From positions 1,922,001 through 1,986,000 of the forward strand of contig CAKKNE010000003.1 in assembly GCA_918797485.1 (NCBI GenBank): a stretch of DNA of 64,000 nucleotides, given 5' to 3'. Positions 17,204 through 25,041 of this stretch are shown here, one piece after another. The DNA comes from Pelagomonas calceolata. Lineage: Eukaryota > Sar > Pelagophyceae > Pelagomonadales > Pelagomonadaceae. The notes under the pieces are model-generated. The model was given only the letters and a program-made list of their open reading frames with translations. It was not told the DNA's origin and ran no database searches. Numbering within the stretch: the first letter of the stretch is position 1; each line of letters opens with the position of its first letter. The translations under genes were made by a program, and so were the position numbers.

Positions 17204-17932
17204 ATGCAAACTTCCGGTAATCCGCGGCGCCTCAAGCGCGTCGTGAACGTGTTCCAGTTAGCCGTGGCCTACGCGAAGCGGCAAATGGACGAGAAGGACC
17301 CGATGCAGACCGTGTATCTCGACCCGCGCTGGCCCTTATTCGCGCTCAAGCTCGTGAAGCTCATTATCCTGTGCGAGGAGCATCCAATAAGAATGTCGCT
17401 TCTTATCTCGCAAGTCGAGGACGCTCACCAAAAGGCGGAAGTCAACAGCGTCTGTACGTCGGACATGTTCCAATACCTCGACGATCAGCATGTGCCGGCG
17501 AAACCGTTGGATTCTGGGATGTTACTCGCCACTTTTTACTACAAACACGTGGACCCGCTCTACTACCTGCAACGGGACTGCGCGCGCAATCTTATGCAGG
17601 ACGGCGACCCCGAGAACTTCGCTATGATACTGAGCATGAAGTTACCCGACGAAGCGATTAAGGGGCTCCCAGAAGAGAGGCCCATGTTTGATGACGCTGG
17701 AGACTTCGACCTCGTCGTACGCGACCTCACTGGTCAAGACGAAGCCCTCTCATTACTAGATTACGCCCTGAATCTGAGCCCGGCGCTGCGTGACACGATC
17801 ACGAGAGACGTCGCGCAGAACGTCTCCGCATTCGAGCTGCGACGCCCGACTGCTGATCTGTCTGATCAGCGCGAAAGTTCGGTCCAGTCCAAGGCGTCTT
17901 ATCTGCTGAAGCCTCCAAAGGCTGCCGTGTGA
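17204..17932 (+). CDS. KAP-type P-loop NTPase C-terminal part (truncated)
   Basis: 242 residues. The start SGNPRRLKRVVNVFQLAVAY matches the conserved NPRxxKRxxN segment near the end of the KAP ATPase domain, which in full proteins follows Walker A and B motifs. Neither motif is present here. The rest is helical, including LFALKLVKLIILCEEHPIRM and DEALSLLDYALNLSPALRD. KAP NTPases belong to the STAND-like P-loop group and are often membrane-associated. It may be a fragment that kept its C-terminal half, or a gene adapted from such a fragment. It converges on the NACHT-LRR gene, with 101 bases between stops. Confidence 0.5.
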   Translation: MQTSGNPRRLKRVVNVFQLAVAYAKRQMDEKDPMQTVYLDPRWPLFALKLVKLIILCEEHPIRMSLLISQVEDAHQKAEVNSVCTSDMFQYLDDQHVPAKPLDSGMLLATFYYKHVDPLYYLQRDCARNLMQDGDPENFAMILSMKLPDEAIKGLPEERPMFDDAGDFDLVVRDLTGQDEALSLLDYALNLSPALRDTITRDVAQNVSAFELRRPTADLSDQRESSVQSKASYLLKPPKAAV

Positions 17933-18033
17933 GCGCGTGGACTACGAGCTAGCTCTTGCAATCGAGCACCACCCCCCGAGCCGGTGCTGGAAAATTCGAA
18001 CCCCCAATCGCGTAAGAAAACCAACAGATATAC

Positions 18034-21000
18034 TTAATCCTCCCCCCCAGCCGTCACGTCCATCCCATCATCCTCCTCGTCATCGGAAGAAGACGAGTCC
18101 TCCGAGTCGTCCGGCGGCCCCTCGTTCGCGAAGGCGTCGAAGTCCTCCGGCGGGTGTTCTCTAGCACGCAAGACCCAGTAGGCCCGCGTGACCGACCGCT
18201 GGTCGCGCTCGTCGAGGCGCGAGAGGAGCGTGTTGATCTCGGCCAAGTCCTCGTCGTCATCATGGTCGAACTCGCCCGCGTCCAAGCGATCGACCAGGCT
18301 GCGCGCCTCCGCCGACCGCAGCGGGAACAAGTCGGCCAACGCTTCGGCCTCGTCATTGAGCAAAAGTTGCCGTCGCCGGCGCGCGAAGCCGAAGACCACA
18401 TTTAGTGCATCCTCGTCGCAGCGCAGGCCGTTCCGATTGAGGCATAGTAGGAGCGTGGTCCAGACTTCCGGTTGCGGGGCGACCGTGGGCCGCTTCTCCA
18501 CAGTGCGTCGTAAACCTCTAGCGAGTTGTGCCGGCGTCCGCGCACCGCGTAGGTCCAGCGTAACTAACCCAACATTGGCCTCGAAAGCAAGACCAAATTC
18601 CGACATGGCCCTAGTAGTAGAGCGAGGTAGATGACACCCGCGCAACTGCAACGTTTCCAAGCGAGCGTCATCTCTCAAATGCCTCGCCAACGCGTGCATG
18701 CCCACATCACCAATATCGTTCCTTTCTAAGTTCAACACGCGGGGGTTCACGTCGCGCCGCGGCGGATCGCCCGAGCGCCTCCTGGAGAGGCCGTGCAATA
18801 TGGCCGCGATGCCAGCAGGGCCAAGAGAACAGTCTCTCAAGTCAAGACTCTCGAGCGCGTGCCGCGACCGCTCCAAATCTCGACCTAACGCCAACGCGCC
18901 GGCATCCCCAATACGCCGCCGCGCGAAACTTAGGTGCGGCGTCGGCGGGGCGTCTGTGCTGACGCCATTCAACTTGCGTAGAGATAGATGCCTTCTAGCA
19001 GCTGCAGCGACGTCCGAGGCGGCTTCGCCCAATGCTACTCCTCTACAGTCCACTTCGACGATTCGCGCGGCCGTCGTGATGGCCGCGGCCACGAGCCGCC
19101 CACAGCACTTGGACCCTTCCAGCGCGGAGCGCTCTCTGCGAGCCGCCGTGACGCCTTCCGCTTCCCCCTCTAAAGCCGGCCAGCGCTTCTCGAGCCGTTC
19201 CACGGAGACGTCCAGGGTGGAGGTCGCGCCGTCGCGTAGTGCTTTGAGTTCTAAATCAAGCGACCCCACCTCCAGGACATCCAACGCGTCGAACAGATCC
19301 AACAGGCACTGCTGGCCCGCCTCGTGGCAGAGCGGTGGTAAGGCGTGCAGTCTACAGATCAAGTGGCGCGGGTATTCTGACCGTTGAGCGAGCTGCTTGA
19401 ACGCCTCGGAGAACAGCCGGACATTCGCCAAGCGAGCGAGAGGATAGATCGCCGCCGTCCTCGGGTCCGTGGCGTTCTGCGACCCGACGTGGATGGCTCG
19501 ATAGTCAGTGGTGTCCGGTCCCACAAAACAAGCCTCGGCCTCTATAGTTGTACCGGAAGAAGCTCGTAAGGCAGCCAAATCCAAGGCCCAAGGGCCATCG
19601 ACTGAACATCTTTGTAAAGAAGGCGCCTTGGCCAGACCACGAGCAATCGCTGGAAACCCGGCGGCCAGAGGGATGCGCTGCCTCGAGTAGGCCCTATCTA
19701 CCGCATCATCGTTCGCGTCGTCCGCATCAGAAGACGACGCCTCGGCGTCGACAGCTCGAGCCCACTGCCGCGCCCTTCGATGCCACCGCGCGTCCGCGGC
19801 GTCGCCCTCGTCATCATCGTTGGCCGGAGGATCATCAGCAGCGTCGTCCATCAGCGATTCCGCGCACCACCTCGTTAATCTAGGAGCGGACCACTCGTTC
19901 TCCGACAGGTCTATGCTTTCTAAGGTAAGCATATCGTCCCCTAGCACTTGTCCCAAGTGTTCAAAGGGCTTGACCGCGATGGGACCGTCCATCATCCCAA
20001 AACAACAATTCTTCAGCGATAAGTGTTTCAAGTGCGTGCCGAGCTTCGACAGGGCATCCGCCAAATCGTCGACGACGTCCCTCGATCTCCAGGCCGCCCC
20101 GCACGTGTCGTGGTCACACACTCTACAAGCCAAGTTCAAATCAACCGCCAGGCCATGGTGCGACGCGCAGGCATTGCACAAATGACCAGAACCAAAGACC
20201 TCGGGAGTCATCGGGTGCGGGTGTGCACAAGGCATCAGGTCGCTACCGTTAAAATTCAGCGTTTCCAACGACACGCAGCCTTCCAGCAGTCTAAGGACCA
20301 TGCGCGCCGTGGCTCGGTCCAACGACGCGTCGGAGAAATCTAGCGTTAAGAGTGTGGGTCCCTCGGCGCGGAACCGGGCGACATCGAGACCGTTGATCGT
20401 TGCTAACGTAGTGTGCTTGGCCTTGGCTACCAACCTCTCGAGACCGGCCGACGACACGCCCGCCGTCGACACTCGGAGCGACGTGACATTTTCTGCTAGG
20501 CGAGCGACGGCCCCGACGCCGCCGTCGCGCAACGCACCTCGCACCCTCAACGACTCCTCCTGCGATCGGATCGCCGCGACATCCAACAGAGCCGCACCCA
20601 AGCCCAGCGTGACCCAATTCCTCTCGACCGCAGCGGCCGCGAGCGCTTCCCCAACATGAGCGCCCGGATCCATACTATCCCTACAATCCACGACCTCCAC
20701 GCGAGGAAACGATGCTAAAGCCGCAATCAGCCGTTTGACGGGATTCGGGTTGATGCCCGTGCTATGACTTTTCGAATCTAAACAAGAGGGCGCATCCCAC
20801 GAGTCGAGGTCAAACGCCAAGGCCTGCCGCGCCAGTCGCAACTCTTTCAACGCACCCTTCGCGGCGGGGCCCGCCCTCTCAAGAGCCGCGGCTAAGACCA
20901 CACAGCCACCCGCTTCTAAACGACGAGGCGGCCCGGTGGTGGCCGGCCGGACCATCCTACGAGGTACCCTATCCTCTCTTCGTACGACGCGATCCTGCAA

Positions 21001-24000
21001 ATCCACATAAGCTAGGTCGACGTGGGCATCATTATGAGCACGAACGACAACCGCGGGATAGAACCGCCGCCCGCCTTGAAATCGGGCCTCGACGCGGTCG
21101 CCCGTCTCGAGTTGCCTTTGCTCTTCTTCACTTTCAGCTAACTCCCCGGCCGGCGCTAACAGTACACACCTACCAGTCCGCAACCTCTTCACGTCGATGC
21201 CGCAGACTTCTCGCACGTGCCTCGCGTCGTCGAACAACGACGCGAGTAGATTTCCGGCCTTTTCCGTGAGCCCGTTCGACCGCAGATCCAGAGCTCTCAG
21301 AGTTGTTGTACTCCGAGCGAGCTGGACGCAAGCTTCGACCCCCGACAGGTCGGGGACCCAGGCCGCGTGCATGTAGTCGAGGTAGAGTTTCGACTGGCCG
21401 GAGCCACCTCGCTTGCGGGAGTGAAAAGTTTCCTGGTCGAAGCCCTCTCGTTTCGTCTCGCCGACACATAAACGATTCGAGGCCAGGTCGAGGATCTGTA
21501 AGGGTGAGTTTGCAAGCGCATCACATAAGATTGTAGCAGCAGGTCCATCCAGCAAATTCCCAGCAAGATCTAAGACACGTAAGCGTCTTCCTACGCTCTG
21601 GATGCCCGGCGCCAATTGGGAAGCGCCGGCTCGGGCGATGCCTCCATCCGAAATACGTAACGATTCGAGAGCTCGACCAGGCGGTAATAGCGCCACGAGC
21701 GTGGCCACATTTCTGTCCCCGACACATGCGTCCAGGTCGACAGACTGCGCCCCACCCAGCGTAGCCTCCGCTAAAGCTTGGCGGTAGGCATCGGAAGCCA
21801 AGTCGCCGAACATCTGGACGACCTGCTGCCACCAGCCGCGCTCAAATAACGCGCCCGGTCGTCCTGAGGGATGCGTCGCCAGCCTTGCAACTCGAGAAGC
21901 GCAATCGTTATCATGCTCGAATTCCTTGACGACGTGCTCCGCCGCGAGGAATTCTTGGAAGGTCAAATGAGCGAATCTATACCTGTCTCTACCTCTCTCG
22001 GTAAACCAGGAGATCAGCGGCAATCGGCCCCGTTGCGCCGCGTCCGAGATGGTACTCCACGCTTCTAGAGCCGCATCAGAGTCATCTAGGGTCTGAGCTG
22101 CCGTTTTGGCCAGCGTGTCGCCGAAGTCCCGCGTGCCGCGGCCCCGCTCGTGGCTATGCGCGACCCACGCGATCCGCCGGAACAGTCTTCTAGCTAACAA
22201 AGCATCCACACCATCTAAGCGCCCGAGCATCGCCGTTAATGCGATTTCATAGACCCTACCTCTCGTTAACGAGTCGTCGCCCATGCTTTCTACAGATTCT
22301 TCGAAGACCGTTAACGTGACCGAGAGTAACAGGGGGTTCCGCGCCATCCTCGATAATGATGAATTAATGCGTAACTTCTCGAGGAAACTCGCCAGATCCT
22401 CTTCGTTCAGCCTTTGCTTAGCTATTGCTTTAACTTGCTCGTGATCTAACTGCAGCACTCGGACGCGCCGGAACCGCTGGAACGTGCTTCCGCGTAGACA
22501 CTTCATGTCCCGCGACGTCACCACGAGAGGATGGGCCATGTAGAACTCGCCGATTTCCCTCTCGAGGCGATCGCCCAAAACGCCTCCTTCGTCGAAGCCG
22601 TCTAGCAACAGTAACAGTCGCTTCTGCGTACGCGCCGTCTCGTAGAAGCGCCACGTCGTCTCGCCCGAACTGCGACGGAGATAGGCCCACACTAATGGCT
22701 CCGTGGCATCCGGTAGGTCTGATGCTAACAACCTCACGACGTCGCAGACCCGCACTAGCACGGGTACCAAGTAGGTTACTTCCTTACGAAGGGTCCAGGT
22801 CAACAGCTGCTTCGCGAAGGTCGTCTTGCCGCCCGCGGGATCGCCGATAACCAGTAACGGTTCAGCTGCTAGCTTCACTCGAGGCACATCTCTGAGAGTT
22901 TTGGCGTTCTCCTCGATGGGTTTCACGTCGTACGTGCCATCGCCATTCACTCTCACGACGTCGCAGGCTCTATCTCTGACACCATCGTGCACGAAGACTC
23001 TCGACCTAAGTGATACCTTTTCGGCGAAGGCCGACAGCGCATCTTCGAAGGCCGCGTCGTCCGCCAACCTCCGATCGCGCGCCTCCACGTGCAACCCCAC
23101 GCATTGGCGCATCACGTCCAATTCCTGGCCCGTTATTGGATTGACGATCATGCCGTGCGCCGCCAGAGCTAGCGAGGAGTAGCGTACACGCTCGTCCTCG
23201 AGGAAGCTGGGCTTGTCCCAGGGCTTCTCTAGTACCGACAGAGCATCTTTTGGCACTGGCACGAACTTCTTCTTTTGGAGGGCCTTGGCGAGGCCGTTGA
23301 CGAGGCGTTGCGCTATTGTTACAAGAGTCTTGCGCTCCCTATCTGTGCTACCAGCGGGTGGCTCCGACACATATGATAAAGCGGCCACGGCCAGCTCCCC
23401 CAGGATCAGCCAGGGCTGCACGTTCTCAAACCGCTCCGAGCCTCTTCGTACAACCATCACTAGGATCTCATCAGCGTGCGCCGCGGCTCTCCTGACCGAA
23501 GGCGTCTTTATTGTTTTGAGAGCCTCCGCGTCGACGACGGGCGTGTCGTAGCCTTGTCTACAGACCGAAGAGACGAGTGCCTCGGCTACTATCAACAAAT
23601 CTCGTGCTGCCGCGTCCGCTTCGCCTTCAGAAGACGCTACGTGCTGCCCCTGCATGAGCTGCTTTCTCAGATTTTGGGCCTCCTCGTCGGAGCCGACGCG
23701 CTTCGATAGAGCAGAAGCATCGAGCGCCAGCGCATCTCTCGCGGTGAGAGGCAAAGCGCAGTGCTCCAGCAACAACGACAGGGCGTAGTGGACGGGCTCC
23801 GCGAACACCGAAGAACCCGGCTTTGACAGCAACACGGGCCAGTGCGCGCCTCCATCAACGTCGACGAGGCACCTCATCAGATCGAGCGACGGGTCGGGCT
23901 GCGGGTACCAGGCGTCGTTCTCGACCTTCACACTTCGTAGTGCTTGTATCGTGCGCTTGACCTCGTCATTGTCGTAGTTTTCCAGAGTTGCTGCAAGTTG

Positions 24001-24447
24001 CTTGCGAGCACCCTTCTCGACCACGCCTCGCCTCCGCAGCTGCCGCTCGAAGTCGCCGCCCTCGCCTAGCACTTCGCCCATGGTCCGCGCAAACACGTCG
24101 TCGTTTTCCCGCCTAAATAACTCTATGGTGGAGGCGCACTCTCCACTACTACAAGCAGACGGCTTTAGGATCACACAGCCATTTTTTTCACTGGCGTCCG
24201 ACGCGTTGCCCAGGGACCCGGCCTCCTTGTGCGCCACCGCATATAAGCGCGCGGCTCTCGCACCGCATCTCACGAAGCGTCGCAGATGTGTCAATTCTCC
24301 GTTGTCGTCGTAGGCCGCGGCGACGTAGCATTCCTCCTCTTTGCTTGCGACGGCGAGCTGCGCGCCGCACCTCTTAACATTTTCGTCCTTGTAGAGGGCG
24401 CGGAGCGCGGGCTGCACGTAGCTCGGGGTCGTGCTGTCTAGCTCCAT
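18034..24447 (-). CDS. NACHT-LRR (NLR-like) receptor-type protein
   Basis: A 2,137-residue intronless protein from the ATG at 24447; the frame reaches a GTG at 24534. A long N-terminal region without a recognised effector domain covers residues 1-520. The NACHT domain follows: Walker A GDPAGGKTTFAKQLL near residue 533, Walker B LLLLLDGFDEGG near 610, sensor-like LVVTSRDMKCLRG, and the winged-helix end YRFAHLTFQEFLAAEHV near 820. From about 930 to 2080 there are leucine-rich repeats of the ribonuclease-inhibitor type (LRVLDLAGNLLDGPAA, ALESLDLRDCSLGPAG, VLNLERNDIGDVGMHAL). The LRRs are interrupted by an SH3/Tudor-like insert (GDRVEARFQGGRRFYPA) and a Cys/His cluster (CNACASHHG, CRVCDHDTC). The tail is acidic. 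Such proteins act as ATP-driven sensors; a role in cell death or immunity is inference. Confidence 0.85.
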   Translation of the reverse strand: MELDSTTPSYVQPALRALYKDENVKRCGAQLAVASKEEECYVAAAYDDNGELTHLRRFVRCGARAARLYAVAHKEAGSLGNASDASEKNGCVILKPSACSSGECASTIELFRRENDDVFARTMGEVLGEGGDFERQLRRRGVVEKGARKQLAATLENYDNDEVKRTIQALRSVKVENDAWYPQPDPSLDLMRCLVDVDGGAHWPVLLSKPGSSVFAEPVHYALSLLLEHCALPLTARDALALDASALSKRVGSDEEAQNLRKQLMQGQHVASSEGEADAAARDLLIVAEALVSSVCRQGYDTPVVDAEALKTIKTPSVRRAAAHADEILVMVVRRGSERFENVQPWLILGELAVAALSYVSEPPAGSTDRERKTLVTIAQRLVNGLAKALQKKKFVPVPKDALSVLEKPWDKPSFLEDERVRYSSLALAAHGMIVNPITGQELDVMRQCVGLHVEARDRRLADDAAFEDALSAFAEKVSLRSRVFVHDGVRDRACDVVRVNGDGTYDVKPIEENAKTLRDVPRVKLAAEPLLVIGDPAGGKTTFAKQLLTWTLRKEVTYLVPVLVRVCDVVRLLASDLPDATEPLVWAYLRRSSGETTWRFYETARTQKRLLLLLDGFDEGGVLGDRLEREIGEFYMAHPLVVTSRDMKCLRGSTFQRFRRVRVLQLDHEQVKAIAKQRLNEEDLASFLEKLRINSSLSRMARNPLLLSVTLTVFEESVESMGDDSLTRGRVYEIALTAMLGRLDGVDALLARRLFRRIAWVAHSHERGRGTRDFGDTLAKTAAQTLDDSDAALEAWSTISDAAQRGRLPLISWFTERGRDRYRFAHLTFQEFLAAEHVVKEFEHDNDCASRVARLATHPSGRPGALFERGWWQQVVQMFGDLASDAYRQALAEATLGGAQSVDLDACVGDRNVATLVALLPPGRALESLRISDGGIARAGASQLAPGIQSVGRRLRVLDLAGNLLDGPAATILCDALANSPLQILDLASNRLCVGETKREGFDQETFHSRKRGGSGQSKLYLDYMHAAWVPDLSGVEACVQLARSTTTLRALDLRSNGLTEKAGNLLASLFDDARHVREVCGIDVKRLRTGRCVLLAPAGELAESEEEQRQLETGDRVEARFQGGRRFYPAVVVRAHNDAHVDLAYVDLQDRVVRREDRVPRRMVRPATTGPPRRLEAGGCVVLAAALERAGPAAKGALKELRLARQALAFDLDSWDAPSCLDSKSHSTGINPNPVKRLIAALASFPRVEVVDCRDSMDPGAHVGEALAAAAVERNWVTLGLGAALLDVAAIRSQEESLRVRGALRDGGVGAVARLAENVTSLRVSTAGVSSAGLERLVAKAKHTTLATINGLDVARFRAEGPTLLTLDFSDASLDRATARMVLRLLEGCVSLETLNFNGSDLMPCAHPHPMTPEVFGSGHLCNACASHHGLAVDLNLACRVCDHDTCGAAWRSRDVVDDLADALSKLGTHLKHLSLKNCCFGMMDGPIAVKPFEHLGQVLGDDMLTLESIDLSENEWSAPRLTRWCAESLMDDAADDPPANDDDEGDAADARWHRRARQWARAVDAEASSSDADDANDDAVDRAYSRQRIPLAAGFPAIARGLAKAPSLQRCSVDGPWALDLAALRASSGTTIEAEACFVGPDTTDYRAIHVGSQNATDPRTAAIYPLARLANVRLFSEAFKQLAQRSEYPRHLICRLHALPPLCHEAGQQCLLDLFDALDVLEVGSLDLELKALRDGATSTLDVSVERLEKRWPALEGEAEGVTAARRERSALEGSKCCGRLVAAAITTAARIVEVDCRGVALGEAASDVAAAARRHLSLRKLNGVSTDAPPTPHLSFARRRIGDAGALALGRDLERSRHALESLDLRDCSLGPAGIAAILHGLSRRRSGDPPRRDVNPRVLNLERNDIGDVGMHALARHLRDDARLETLQLRGCHLPRSTTRAMSEFGLAFEANVGLVTLDLRGARTPAQLARGLRRTVEKRPTVAPQPEVWTTLLLCLNRNGLRCDEDALNVVFGFARRRRQLLLNDEAEALADLFPLRSAEARSLVDRLDAGEFDHDDDEDLAEINTLLSRLDERDQRSVTRAYWVLRAREHPPEDFDAFANEGPPDDSEDSSSSDDEEDDGMDVTAGGED

Positions 24448-24593
24448 TTTCCAGTCTGCCAGTCTAGGCAATCTTGGGAGCCGAGCGCGAGCAGCGACAG
24501 GAGTGCACCGCAGCGCTGGCGTCGCGCGGAGCACTCGTTCAACGCGCGCAGCACAGCGGTGTCGTGCACACGCTTTTTTTGGCGCCTCGCGCT

Positions 24594-24618
24594 GCTAGCG
24601 GCCTGGTAAGACACTAGC
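24594..24618. promoter_or_regulatory. CTAG palindrome between NLR-like and channel genes
   Basis: GCTAGCG, a short spacer, and GGTAAGACACTAGC form a reverse-orientation copy. It is 146 bases before the NLR-like ATG at 24447 and 423 bases before the channel ATG at 25042. Its position also argues against the longer GTG start at 24534. Confidence 0.6.
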
Positions 24619-25041
24619 AAGAAGTTGCCCACGGGTTTTTGCCCGTGGAAAACCGAGCCACCAATCCAAGCACTCGTCAACGCCGCCCCCGTACCCCTCG
24701 CGTGGCGCGTCGCGAGCCGCGGCGGACTGCACACTGTTTTGAGGCGCCCTGGCACCGCCGCTGGAACCGCGACGGCGGTAACGGCGCGCGCACGTACGGA
24801 GCGGGCGCAGTTGCGCATAGATCCGAGAAACGGCTCCCGTCCTCGGCACGCCCCACGCACGTATTCAGCTGCCCCCAGCGCAACAGCCTAGGCGGCGAGG
24901 GGCTGCCTCACCCTCCGCGACCCCGCGCAAGACGCGGAGCACGCGTACGGAGCTCGCCTCTCGCTCCCTAAACACGGCACGTCGTCCTTCGCCTCTCACA
25001 AATCACAAGTCGGTCGAAACGCCCGCGCCGCGTAGGACGGC
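24619..25041. other. Intergenic region upstream of the channel gene
   Basis: No gene is recognised. A small hairpin, CCACGGG at 24629-24635 and CCCGTGG at 24642-24648 with a T-rich loop, lies next to the palindrome. The rest is GC-rich with no coding pattern I trust. Confidence 0.45.

Noticed and set aside
17985-18010. TTCGAACCC looked like a tRNA T-arm
   Set aside because: No matching stem, D-arm or anticodon arm can be formed around it.
24448-24534. NLR-like gene starting at 24534
   Set aside because: The first codon there is GTG. The first ATG is 24447, and the palindrome at 24594 fits that start better.
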